Source: Ophioderma brevispina (lineage: Eukaryota; Echinodermata; Ophiuroidea; Amphilepidida; Ophiodermatidae). Taken from it: a stretch of DNA of 64,000 nucleotides. The translations under genes were made by a program, and so were the position numbers. The notes below the pieces were generated by a model. That model had not been told where the DNA came from, did no database searches, and worked only from the letters and a program-made list of their open reading frames with translations. The stretch is taken from NCBI GenBank assembly GCA_023653785.1, contig JAMKCH010019904.1:1-64000 (forward strand), given 5' to 3'. This document shows, piece by piece, positions 34,717 through 44,754 of this stretch (positions within the stretch are counted from its first letter, which is position 1; the number at the start of each line of letters is the position of its first letter).

Positions 34717-35529
34717 GTAAGTTGTGTTTAATATGTGTAAATTGGTCCTTCTAGAGCTAGATATATCCAATCAAAATGATTGGCAATGTGTATGCTGTGG
34801 AAGCAGGGTCGCGAAAAAACATTATGCTACTTTTATGCGATTTTTCGCATTTCGAAAAACAATGATTTGCCCCTAAATTCCCGACGATAAACCGGGGAAC
34901 TCATTTATATTGCACCTTTGGACTTGTCTTATGCAACTCAAAGGTGGTATGAGTTTAATTGAAATTTACATCGGGAAGGGAAAGGGGGAAAGTGGTTTCC
35001 TTAGGGGGGGGGTTCCATGGAACCCCCTTAGGCCCCACGTGAGTGTTGAAAAACAACTTAGGCATAAAGTGTTTTAAAGCAATTTGCCGAACATAGCTCG
35101 AAACTTTTTGTGGCACCTTATACATGAAACAAAGATAGAAAATGATGCTGAGATTTTATTTCTCACAGTTGCAAATTTACACAATTTACAAAAGCAAAAG
35201 CGGTGTGTAACATCCCCGCTCTGCATTCAAAGCGAGCTTTGGCGGTTGTGAATTGACCTGATATCGAAACTGTTGACAAGAAGACGCGTGTTATACGAAG
35301 AGGGATTATTATATCGACTCCGTGTTGTAATTAACAACACTTGTATGGGATCGGACCAAAAGTACTAACCGCAAAGTCCTAAAGAGGGTATGTGGTCGTC
35401 TTGTCGTCCAGCTGTTTGTGCATCCTGGTGCCAAGTCGAATATTATTGGCTAAATATGATCTGTCATGTGATAGTTGATTGAAAAATCAGTCTTACAGAC
35501 CCCGAAATTTACTCCTTATACGTTTCTAA
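34717..35529. other. Interior of the 2.9-kb element, right part
   Basis: G-run and C-run blocks around 34985-35035; GC-balanced segment 35200-35420 without a recognised frame. Confidence 0.4.
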
Positions 35530-35998
35530 GCACCTCGAAACCCCAGACCTCGAAACACCAGACCCGGAAGACCAATTCACTTCCGGGTCGTCTGGTGTTT
35601 TCGAGGTCTGGTTCGAGGTCTGGTGTTCGAGGTCTGTGGTGTTTCGAAGTCTGGGGTTTCGAAACATCCCCCCCCGGTGTTTCGAAACACCAGACCTCGG
35701 AAAAAACAGACCTCAGGACCCTGAAAGTGAATTCACTTCGGGCGTTGGTGTTTCGAGGTCTGGTTTTTCGAAAACCCGGGGGGAGTTAGCGAACATACAA
35801 GACCTCGAAAACCAGACCCGGAAGTAATTCACTTCCGGTGGTGGCATTTCGAGGTCTGGATGTTTCTAGACATTCCCCCCGGGTGTTTCGAAAAGACCAG
35901 ACCTCGAAACACCAGACACGGAAGTGAATTCACTTCCGGGTCTGGGGTTTGGAGGTCGGGGTCTGTTGTTGCGAGGTCTGGTCTTTCGAAAAACACCC
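35530..35998. repeat. Right terminal palindrome array
   Basis: Same vocabulary as the left array. The best core is GGAAGTGAATTCACTTCC at 35920-35937, an exact 18-bp palindrome centred on GAATTC. Further degenerate cores lie near 35563-35590, 35728-35742 and 35813-35838. CCCCCCCGGTGTTTCGAAAC and CCCCCCGGGTGTTTCG units separate them. Confidence 0.85.
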
Positions 35999-36007
35999 AA
36001 TAAGAGT

Positions 36008-36315
36008 CCTTCCAATTTTACTAATAAATGCCATACCATCTAATAAAATCAATCTATTAATTATAGCGACATTCAATAATTATCCCTAAATAATCATCTT
36101 CAATCTTATGACACGTGCCAGATCGGGCAACGTGTTTTGATTGGGGACTAAGCACTCAACATCGTCAACAAGGGTTCTATTGAAATTGGGTGCACTTGAT
36201 AAGGTCTTTATTGATTGTAGAGCCTTTGAGGGTCCCAATGTTGTGCCGCCATGAGGCCTCCGTTTAATGGTTTATTTAAGTATTACAAAAACCGATCTTC
36301 TGCCAGCTCAGATTG
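36008..36315. other. Intergenic, nothing recognised
   Basis: Sequence right of the 9-bp duplication; AT-rich, no gene. Confidence 0.4.
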
Positions 36316-36396
36316 CGTGGAGTGCAGGTGTGGTAGGCGCTCGTCTTGTGATCAATAATAGGGTCCTGGAGTCGATTCCCACTTTCTGGCGCAAAA
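36316..36396 (+). repeat. tRNA-derived SINE head
   Basis: GTAGGCGCTCGTCTTGTGAT followed by GGAGTCGATTCCCACT resembles the internal RNA polymerase III promoter (A-box region and a B box close to GGTTCGATTCC). It does not fold into a complete tRNA acceptor stem. An A-run follows (36392-36399). Confidence 0.55.
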
Positions 36397-38487
36397 AAAT
36401 TTTAATCTGTATTTTGGGACCCTTAGAGAGAATGCAATGAAAACTTCAAGTTGGCTAACTGCGATTTACACGGTGGTAAGTATTAGGGTTACCTGGTCGG
36501 CCCCTAGCCACTTGTTTTTCATAAATGTCGGGTGAAAAAAAAGTGCAGTCGGAAGGCAGTTTTTATTATTTTGTTGGGGATGAAAATGATTGTCCGAGGA
36601 TAGTGGAGGGCCCAGACAACCTTTCTGGTCAATCCAAGAGGAAAATAACTCTTGGGAGTTTTTTTGTTTTTTTTTTCGCCCATGCAGGTCGTGAGAGTGA
36701 ACATCCAAGAGTGAGCTGAATCACTCGGACCTCGGGTCTAATCGGAAAAAATTGGTCTGAAATTGTGTTTGGAATCAATCATAATTTACCTCTGCCCGAT
36801 GCAGTGGATGCTATACTGGCAAGACTTGGCCGTCTAAGATTCATTCCTGCTGCTGCACGAATCATTTTTGTGTCGTGATTCGGTGGAAATTATCAACCCA
36901 AACAATCCTATCGAAAATCATACAACTCCGTTGATTACGCTGTGTGTTGTAGGCTCTTCACTTCCCTGGCCTGGCTCCCGTTTCGCTCAGTCAATGCAAT
37001 GAAATACCACGCGCCGGCCACATGTTAGCACAATCGTACGATTCAAAAACTCCCAAATGTATTTTTTTTCGCCCAAATGTATATTGCAGTATAAGATAAC
37101 CATACGCATTAATTTATTTTAACCTAACACGCCCAATTGGGTGAAATTATATTATTATTTTCAGGGTCAAAGTGCGCCTTTCACTTGACCTTAAAATGAC
37201 CCTTAGGTTTATAAACATAAAACATGTGACCCATCAGCTGACCAAATCAAGACGTGTGTGGAGAAAAAGTAGCTTCATTCTGTCTGAATTTTAAGGTAAA
37301 ACGTAGATTTCCCAAGTTGAATTTATGAATAATGATGTGGAAGACACCTGTACCGTAGTTGGTACAGTGCTTTGTCAAGAACACGATATAATATTTCAGT
37401 ATTTTGCGGAAACAAGAATGTAAACATTGCATTTGCTCATGTAGTATAGTGCAAAATTTGGCAGGCTGTTGTGTTTCACTGACACTGCAGTTTGTTGATG
37501 CTGAACACCAGGGCTCATGATAGCTTGTTTAGCATAGCAGTTTGCTACACATTTTCTGCCATTTGCTATGCAATTTTAAGATTGTTTAGCAATTTTTCCC
37601 TATACGTTTGCACTATCAACGTGATCAAAGCAGGAGCTGTTGCAAAAATTGCTACACAAATAAAAATCCTTAGCATGAGCCCTGCTGAACACTCGACTCT
37701 CAACTCAGGCTCATGTTGCTTAGGGCTGGTATCGACAAGGCTGTTGTCGACAGGTTGGCGACACTGCACTTCTCCTGCATGGCGACAACCATGGAGATTT
37801 GTCGACAAAGGAAAATTCATGGAAGAGCCTTATCACTTTGTGAAACCGGCCTTTACCAGCAATCAAATAATTGTAATTTCAAACTGCCTATTGACTTTAT
37901 AGGAGTCTTGAATTTAAACCATACTTTTACTTCACACATATGACCTGTTTCAATAAGAATTCTAACAAATATTGTGAAAATACTTTTTGTTACTTATATC
38001 ATTAATAAAAGCCCAATGAACTCCAGAAGTTGGTCCACTTTGAGTAGAATTAGAAATAGTTCAACCAACCCCCCAATGGGCCCCTGGCTAGTGAAAGTGT
38101 GGTATTGAAAGAGTCAAAGTGAGGGTAATTTGTCTGTCCTGCAAAGTGCTATCTACACCGTGTGTGCTATAAAGTCATATAATAAAACAAAATTGAGAAT
38201 TGGCATTAATACAAAGATTGATTGTCGGGACAATGGTCACATCGGTTTATGATTTACCAACATATCGACAAAGAAAACCACAAACCGATACCAGCTTAAT
38301 GTTGCTGTAGTCTAAATCGGCAATCTCGTGTTATTATACGGCTCACTTTTTTCCCGCCAAAACTTCCGTACAAAATTAGCGTTATTCCGTTGTAAATTAA
38401 TGTTAGTGGGAGAAGAGTGGGCGTGGAACACTATAATGCAGTAATCTAATACCGTTACTAGTATTTACTCTCGGACAATAAGTGGGG
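36397..38487. other. Intergenic without recognised genes
   Basis: A 64-residue plus-strand frame at 36525-36719 (starts MSGEKKVQ) and a 136-residue frame at 37492-37902 show no family motif. Around 37165-37205 there is GGGTCAAAGTGCG..TTGACCTTAAAATGACCC. Confidence 0.4.
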
Positions 38488-38489
38488 TA

Positions 38490-38814
38490 AAGGTGCAACA
38501 AGAGATTCTACGTATCAGGTGTCCCTAAAAAAATCGAAAGTACTGATTTTTGCCCTGATGGAAAGCTGTCCAAAAAATATCCCCATTTGAAAGAATTAAT
38601 CTGAGAATGTTTCTTTTGTACAAAATGTTGGAAATTTTTGGATTTCGTATAGTAGGAGCAAATACGAAATTCGTCTTGTTTTATTTGAAATATTAGCAAA
38701 TGCAAATAACCCTTTTCTCTCTTTTTAGACATTTCTATGGCCAAATTCAAATACAAGTAAGAAATCTATTGAGTGTCTAACTAAATCTGGCCCAACAATC
38801 TCTCGTTGCACCTT
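38490..38814. mobile_element. 325-bp MITE, AAGGTGCAAC tips
   Basis: The ends AAGGTGCAACAAGAGATT and CAATCTCTCGTTGCACCTT are inverted with one mismatch in the first 18 bases. TA flanks both sides. The AGGTGC tip resembles that of the elements at 10871 and 32084, but the rest is unrelated. Confidence 0.75.
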
Positions 38815-39589
38815 TAGGTTATAACAGTTCTTTTCCACCATAAGGAAGAAAACAATAATTTTAAAATATAAGTTAACAGCATGCCTGCAGACTTGTTCAA
38901 AATTTCTACCGGAAATGCACTGCCTTAACTGACCTAAGTCTAAATGTCCAAAATGTGACAGAAAGTTTCAACCAAAACTTGACCGTTAATCTTGGTTAAG
39001 GTGCATTTCCTTATTTCAGCACCTTTCTGTTTTATTCATTGATCACTATATGCTTGAGAAAAGCTTTAGTCCCAAAATTTAGCTGATCCCGATCTTGCCG
39101 GTTTTGTGTTATGGCAGTTGTACGTTTCCCACGGTCCCTAGGCTACTGTTGCTGTAAATTTCTGTCCCGTTTACGGACAGAAAATACAAAATTGTGAATT
39201 ACCAGATGCGACTGAATTTGAACGCAAGATTGGGCACACCTGGATTACTAAGGCTTACGTTCGATTATATAAAATCTCAACATTGTTAGGTAAGTCGGGT
39301 GGGGGGGGGGGCGAGGCTGTGGATCAACGAAATGCCCCTTTAGCATCCCTCAGTGAAGAGTTAATCTGATCTGGAAGCTTATAAGTTTTTGCAAGTCCAT
39401 CGTCAAACTTTCTGCAACGCAGACCCCCCTGAATTTATGTAGAGTTTTCTCAATCATCTGGCAGACAATCCGAGCATATTTCTTTTTAGCCTATAACTAA
39501 AGGCCAATTGGAACAGCATGCGTCTAAACTTGTGATTTTCATTTTCTACACCAATCAAATGCAATTTAAAAGAAATCTGTATGGGCGCG
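38815..39589. other. Intergenic, nothing recognised
   Basis: No supported gene; G-run at 39301-39311. Confidence 0.4.
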
Positions 39590-40018
39590 AGACGTGTGTC
39601 GAGCGAATGAGATGGGGATTCTGAGGAGTACAGAGAGAGCAATTAAGAGCGATGTGCAGGTTAAGTTGATGGATAGTATGAAGACTTGATGCAGATGTTT
39701 GGGTTTGGAGAGGCGATGGACCGTTTTGGCGAAGGCAAACAGTGTACGTTTGGTATGGGCATTGGTTGAGGAAAGATGACGAGAATGCCTTAAGAAGGGC
39801 TTTTGGGAGGTTCGAGGATTAGGGGACGTCCAAAGAAGACATGGAAAAGCAAGTGGAGGAGATTAGGAGGGTTTGGTTGAATGATGGAGGATGCAAGTGG
39901 AAGGACGGAGTAAGGGCGGCTGCTGCCAGTTGTGAGGTGAATCCGGCCACCCCGCTTACGGGGCCGGAACAAAACCGGATTTAAACTTTGGTTTTACTAC
40001 TACTACTACTACTTTATC
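39590..40018 (+). mobile_element. 3' end of a non-LTR (LINE-type) retrotransposon, frameshifted
   Basis: Reading across several frame changes gives the C-terminal end typical of reverse-transcriptase ORFs of this type: ERAIK..VKLMDSMKT, DRFGEGKQ (a shifted DRLAKANSVRW-like segment), RGRPKKTWK followed by a W..R/L..GV..AA region. It then gives a stop and a 3' tail ending in (TAC)n at about 40000-40015. The (TAC)n end is the sort of microsatellite tail on which such elements terminate. Many indels; inactive. Confidence 0.7.
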
Positions 40019-40231
40019 ATTATTAGTTTTGGCTCCGATCTTTTCACACCTTGGACTCCTTCAAAACATAATACTGAGTTTACCATCATTCGCTGTTTTT
40101 TAAAGTATAAGCACACATATGTAACCGAATTGCCCAGCAGAACAGTGTGTGTGTACGTGTGTGAGCTTGTGTGTGTCAACTAGTTGTGCAAGCCTCATCG
40201 TCACATTTTTTTTTCATTTTGGCATTGAATC

Positions 40232-40345
40232 GGTGAAGTGGAAGGAAGGAGTCAGGGCGGTTGCTGCCAGTGTGAGGTGAATCCAGCCACCCCTGTTTAC
40301 GGTGACAAAACCGGATTTAAAACTTTGGATTTACTACTACTGTAT
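40232..40345 (+). mobile_element. Second LINE 3' tail of the same family
   Basis: GTGGAAGGAAGGAGTCAGGG..GCTGCCAG..GTGAGGTGAATCC and ACAAAACCGGATTTAAA repeat the last ~110 bp of the element at 39590-40018, and it ends in TACTACTACTG. It is a 5'-truncated insertion or a local duplication. Confidence 0.7.
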
Positions 40346-40460
40346 CTTCCGGGGGGGCGGGGGGGGGGAGCACTCACATATGGGTATGTGCGGATTAGAC
40401 TTTCAAAGTAGGGGCATTTTTTTTTTTTTTTTTTTTTTCCCCCCCCCCCCCCGGGTCGTA
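40346..40460. repeat. Mononucleotide runs
   Basis: G-run 40351-40369, T-run about 40419-40438 and C-run about 40439-40452 adjoin. Expected to be poorly sequenced. Confidence 0.8.
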
Positions 40461-40579
40461 ATCGTCCCTATAGAAAACTGTGCTTTGATTTTCCGTCGTG
40501 CACAACAGAAAATAATAAATTTCATCTTATTACATAAAGACAGCATATTTGCCTTATTCACCTCAGGTCTGATTTTTAC

Positions 40580-40770
40580 ATTGGTAAGCATGCAAAAAAA
40601 ACCTGGTTTGAAAAAAATGGGGGCATTCCTTTCTGGAACAGGAAATGTCCTCATGTCTCTTTTAACTGGAAGCTTATTCCATAGTTGTGGGGCAATCACA
40701 AAGCCATTTCCGCATATCAATGGCTTATATGATCTTGTTGGTTTCTGAGTATTTGCCAAGTCTTCAACCA
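40580..40770 (-). mobile_element. Possible reverse-transcriptase C-terminal remnant (CR1/L2-like)
   Basis: Antisense reading gives TRSYKPLICGNGFVIAPQ then LWNKLPVKRDMRTF. The pattern APxLWNxLPxxxR is common near the C-terminus of CR1/L2-type LINE proteins. The remainder is not clearly related, and the strand is opposite to the LINE tails next to it. Confidence 0.45.
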
Positions 40771-40948
40771 TGGTGAACTTTTCAATATTTATTGTACTCA
40801 CATCATATGGTTGAAGCACTTCAATACTCCAAAATGTGCAGCAATGCAGCAATAAAGTCATTCTCATTCGTCAGTGTATTTAGAAATGCACCCTGGTTTT
40901 TGAGGATGATTTCTGTGAACAGATCTGCACATAGGGATTGCTTTGGGT

Positions 40949-41022
40949 AGTGTGTGTGTGTGTGTGTGTGCGTGCGTGCGTGCGTGTGTGTGTGTCTGTC
41001 TGTCTGTCTGTCTGTCTGTCTG
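40949..41022. repeat. Compound microsatellite (TG)n(CGTG)n(TCTG)n
   Basis: Uninterrupted TG repeats, then CGTG repeats, TG again and TCTG repeats. Produces spurious frames on both strands. Confidence 0.95.
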
Positions 41023-41464
41023 CGGCTAGCATTGTTAAACCTAAGCATAATTTCCTGCTGTTTCGACACACATGCATACATGGCAACTGGATGTAATGGT
41101 CCTTGGGTACTTCCCCACAAATTACTTCTTCAAGAGTGGGGTCAAAGGTCATCTCGAGGTGATGGGCCAAAAATGGTCATAATAATGAAATTGCTTGGTA
41201 TATTGATAAATTTTCAGGACACTTCTATGCAATGGTTCTTGGGTAGCATCCCACTTGTTGATGACCTCAGCTCATGTGACCTTTATCCCCATGGACAAAT
41301 CACGATGGCAGATGACACATGCATTCAGTGAACGCTGTATTTTTGACACACAGCAGCTAAGAGTTTGATTTCTTCCAGAAAAATCAGGAAAATAGTTTAA
41401 CCAGTTTCTTGTGGAAGTAAATGAAAGAAGTTTGTATTCAGCCTGGCAATATGAAACAAACACA

Positions 41465-41654
41465 AGGGGTCTACATGGGTAAAAATGCGACACTCGTGAC
41501 ACACGCGACACAGCCATTCTTATCTTGTGACACTCGTGACACAGCTGCTCTTATCTTGTGACATTTTGACACTTGGTTTCTTATCCAGTGACAGCCATTC
41601 ATAAAACTTGTGACACTGGGACAGCCATCTATTTGCCAACCCATGTAGACCCCT
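41465..41654. mobile_element. 190-bp element with 16-bp terminal inverted repeats
   Basis: AGGGGTCTACATGGGT (41465-41480) is the exact reverse complement of ACCCATGTAGACCCCT (41639-41654). The interior is an irregular repeat of TTGTGACACTCGTGACAC and CAGCCATTCTTATC-like units. Confidence 0.75.
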
Positions 41655-42070
41655 AACACAGCATGTCATATTGGTTGTAGAAAGATTCATTGTAGAATAG
41701 ATAAATCGTTGCATTTATTGGCTCCATCCTAGTTAATGTAAATTAACACTGGAGACTAAAACTTAAAAAATGCTAAGACTCACACCAAAACTATGAGTTG
41801 ATTATTCCTGCAGTCATACAAACCTTTACAACATACTAAGGGTTAGGAGAGAGGTTATTATATATGCCAGAGGGGGAATTGAGAATTAGATGGGGAATAA
41901 AAAAGATTGTGAGAGAGGGAGAATCTTAACTTTTTAATGGAGAGAGATTTAATCAAATAAGGGGGATTGCGTTTTTTAAAATGCAAATAAATGCAATTTT
42001 TCCCCAAAAAAGTTACCCCCCCCCCCGCAAATAATGACAGCTCCTTCATCCATCTTACCCCAAATATAGG
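41655..42070. other. Upstream of the PTGR3-like exon
   Basis: AT-rich with C-run at 42017-42027. A pyrimidine-rich stretch ending AAATATAG at 42069 is a possible 3' splice site just before the ATG; otherwise no promoter element is evident. Confidence 0.4.
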
Positions 42071-42207
42071 ATGGCTGGTAGACTTCTACCCAAGACCTTT
42101 CAGAGGCTGATGGTCACCCAGCTCTCCACCAATTTCAAGGAAGCAGTCAAGTTACAGACAGCACCTATGCAGGAGCCTGGACCCACAGATGTATTAATAA
42201 AAACAAG
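42071..42207 (+). CDS. PTGR3/ZADH2-like oxidoreductase, N-terminal coding exon
   Basis: The exon encodes about 45 residues and ends at AAAACAAG|GTATTT, a usable donor. The text LPKTFQRLMVTQLSTNFKEA followed by VKL..P..GPTDVLIKTR matches the N-terminus of prostaglandin reductase 3 (ZADH2), a zinc-less medium-chain dehydrogenase of peroxisomes/cytosol that reduces 15-keto-prostaglandins. In that family the segment before the NASDIN motif has the same order (L.VT.LS.NF.EAV.L, then LLV.NR). ATG at 42071 is the first in-frame Met; ATATAG just upstream could instead be an acceptor. The next exon is at 44671-44754. The last 96 bases of this exon are duplicated downstream. Confidence 0.75.
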
Positions 42208-42587
42208 GTATTTTCAAGTCCTGGGGGTTCTCAAGTTCGGTTTGGGTAGGGATGTTCCTCCAAGAGTCTGGAAGTAGGACACATATCTATACCAATTTTT
42301 GCTGGAAAGGGGACGACCCATAGCTATACCAGAGTCTATAGATTTGGGGCCATATTTAACACAAATTTGCCATTTTTAAAAATTTGGAAAATTTTGGCAT
42401 CAGATTGAGGAAATTGGACTAATTTTGCAACAATTTTTAGAAAATTTTGGCTTCTGATTGAGGAAATTTGACTAATTTTCCAACAAATATGAGAATTTTG
42501 AAAAAACGACCCATTTTTATACCAAAATTGGTATGACAAAAAAGGGTCATTCAAAAACCAAAAGCTCCCCCTTTCAAGTACATGTGT
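42112..42587 (+). repeat. 476-bp duplicated segment, copy 1
   Basis: It spans exon bases from GGTCACCCAGCTCTCC, the donor and intronic sequence to GTACATGTGT. Copy 2 is at 42835-43310. The offset is constant (723 bases), and I see no mismatch or indel between them. The intronic part itself is a direct repeat (GATTGAGGAAATT.GACTAAT twice). Confidence 0.9.
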
Positions 42588-42834
42588 ATTTTGTTACGGT
42601 CACCTTGACCAAGGCCAAAATCACCTCAAAACTACGGATTCAAACTCCTGAATAACTAGACAATACACTGTGAACTTGATTACAAATTTTAAAACAAAGT
42701 ATTTATTTTAATTGTGTGTTTAAATCAATCTCATTCAAACATCGATTAGGTATCAATAATCAAAGATTAATCTATAATAAAGTTGTTAATTTATGAATTA
42801 CTAAACTTACTACCTTTTTTTTTTTTTTTTTTTT
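42588..42834. other. Spacer between the two 476-bp copies
   Basis: AT-rich unique sequence ending in poly(T). No gene. Confidence 0.5.
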
Positions 42835-43310
42835 GGTCACCCAGCTCTCCACCAATTTCAAGGAAGCAGTCAAGTTACAGACAGCACCTATGCAGGAGCC
42901 TGGACCCACAGATGTATTAATAAAAACAAGGTATTTTCAAGTCCTGGGGGTTCTCAAGTTCGGTTTGGGTAGGGATGTTCCTCCAAGAGTCTGGAAGTAG
43001 GACACATATCTATACCAATTTTTGCTGGAAAGGGGACGACCCATAGCTATACCAGAGTCTATAGATTTGGGGCCATATTTAACACAAATTTGCCATTTTT
43101 AAAAATTTGGAAAATTTTGGCATCAGATTGAGGAAATTGGACTAATTTTGCAACAATTTTTAGAAAATTTTGGCTTCTGATTGAGGAAATTTGACTAATT
43201 TTCCAACAAATATGAGAATTTTGAAAAAACGACCCATTTTTATACCAAAATTGGTATGACAAAAAAGGGTCATTCAAAAACCAAAAGCTCCCCCTTTCAA
43301 GTACATGTGT
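42835..43310 (+). repeat. 476-bp duplicated segment, copy 2, with truncated exon
   Basis: It lacks the first 41 bases of the PTGR3-like exon, so it has no start codon, but keeps the donor site. It is immediately preceded by a ~20-base T-run (about 42815-42834). Confidence 0.9.
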
Positions 43311-43585
43311 GTATACTATAGAGATGATCGATGCAATACTACCATGACAGCATTTGATCGTGGTTCTACTTACGTGGGTTGTGGTGCATGCAATTAATAC
43401 CCATGCAGTGTCATCACTCTTTGCACATATTAATGAGCTCATTTGCATATTTGCTCCCCGTCAAATGGATCTTGCAAGTTTTAACTTGCAATATTTTTTT
43501 ATGTTATTTTTTCCCTTTCATTTAAAACATCTAAATTTTCATAGTAAAATTTCTTGAGATAATGGAAATGTTATGCATGATTCAC

Positions 43586-44552
43586 GTTCCAGATGAATTC
43601 TATATCCCCCTGTGGAAGACATGCACTCAATTGTGGTTATGCCTTCCATGGGAATATTGAATTTGTAATAGAATGGCTAGTCCTTAGAATAGTATGACTA
43701 TTCCAGATGAATTCCATATCCCCTATGGAAGGCATATGCAATTGTGATTGTGCCTTCCATGGGGCATTGAATTAATTTGTAATAGAATGGTTATTTTTTG
43801 GTTATTCTTTAGAATAGTATGACTATTCCAGATGAATTCCATATCCACCTGTGGAAGGCATACGTGCAATTGTGGTTGTGCCTTCCATGGGGACATTAAT
43901 TTGTAATAGAATGACTATTCCTTAGAATAATATGATTATTCCAGATGAATTCCATATCCACCTATGGAAGCTCACGCAATTGTGGTTGTGCCTTCCATGG
44001 GGACATTGATTTGGAATAGAATGCCTATTCCTTAGAATAGTATGACTATTCCAGATGAATTCCATATCCCCCTATGGAAGGCATACATTGTATGCTATTG
44101 TGATTGTGCCTTCCATGGGTTGAATTAATTTGTAATAGAATGGTTATTCTTTAGAATAGTATGACTATTCCAGATGAATTCCATATCCCCCTATGGAAGG
44201 CATACATGCAATTGTGGTTGTGCCTTCCATGGGGACATTGATTTGGAATAGAATGGCTATTCCTTAGAATATTATGACTATTCCAGATGAATTCCATATC
44301 TCCCTATGGAAGGCATATGCTATTGTGATTGTGCCTTCCATGGGGCATTGAATTAATTTGTAATAGAATGGTTATTCTTTAGAATATTATGACTATTCCA
44401 GATGAATTCCATATCCACCTATGGAAGGCATACATGCAATTGTGGTTGTGCCTTTCATGGGGACATTAATTTAGAATAGAATGGCTATTCCTTAGAATAG
44501 TATGACTATTCCAGATGAATTCAATATCCCCTGTGGAAGGCATACACTTAAT
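43586..44552. repeat. ~114-bp satellite, nine units, hairpin-forming
   Basis: Units begin TTCCAGATGAATTCCATATC at 43587, 43701, 43825, 43939, 44049, 44168, 44281, 44396 and 44509 (spacing 110-124). Each holds ATGGAAGGCA..TGCCTTCCAT, an inverted pair with a ~22-base loop containing GCAATTGTGGTTG. Each also holds several GAATAG / CTATTC repeats. It sits in the intron between the two PTGR3-like exons. Confidence 0.9.
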
Positions 44553-44670
44553 TCCAGTTGCATAGAGGTATGGTTTTAATCAGGAATGATCCAGTTGTTA
44601 CTGGATAATGGATACACTTGTTTGATGCATTTGGCCGAAACAATTTACACGTCATATTTTCCCCTACAAG

Positions 44671-44754
44671 AATGTTGGATCAATGCGGCGGATATCAACC
44701 ACACATCAGGCAGGTATTCCCCATCACAGAAACCACCTTTGGAGCTGGCCTGAA
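44671..44754 (+). pseudogene. PTGR3/ZADH2-like second exon, frame-broken
   Basis: After TTTTCCCCTACAAG, one frame gives NAADINHTSGRYSPSQKPP, matching the conserved VNASDIN..GRYDP..KPPF region of PTGR3 proteins. It is followed by the donor-like GTAAAG. The expected residues before (about FVG) and after (FDAGFE) need the frame to shift by single bases, at GGATC and at CCTTTGG. Losses at such short homopolymers fit either a recent pseudogene or base-calling error. No third exon was recognised downstream in the window. Confidence 0.65.

Larger units (their letters stand above)
33100..36007. mobile_element. 2.9-kb Mutator/foldback-like element with 9-bp target duplication
   Basis: AATAAGAGT occurs exactly at 33100-33108 and 35999-36007. 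Between them the DNA starts GGGTGTTTCGAAAGACCAGA and ends with the inverted form TCTGGTCTTTCGAAAAACACCC (2-bp length difference within the T run). Both ends consist of ~430-470 bp arrays of nested palindromes (see separate entries); the ~2-kb interior is different sequence. A 9-bp duplication is the usual product of Mutator-like transposases and of Drosophila foldback elements. No transposase is recognised, so the copy is non-autonomous. A possible captured exon lies at 34590-34716. Class assignment is inference; the borders themselves are plain in the sequence. Confidence 0.85.

Noticed and set aside
36525..36719. 64-residue frame followed by a T-rich tract and CATGCAG
   Set aside because: The start and splice-like context are suggestive, but there is no recognisable family, no partner exon, and poly(T) runs through the frame.
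37492..37902. 136-residue frame with a hydrophobic N-terminal part
   Set aside because: No family motif, overlapped by an equally long antisense frame, no splice support.
40954..41331. Open frames of 96-125 residues on both strands
   Set aside because: They run through the TG/CGTG/TCTG microsatellite and have no motif outside it.
42336..43448. Two near-identical minus-strand frames (72 and 129 residues)
   Set aside because: They come from the 476-bp duplication and its internal repeat; antisense to a PTGR3-like intron and without any motif.
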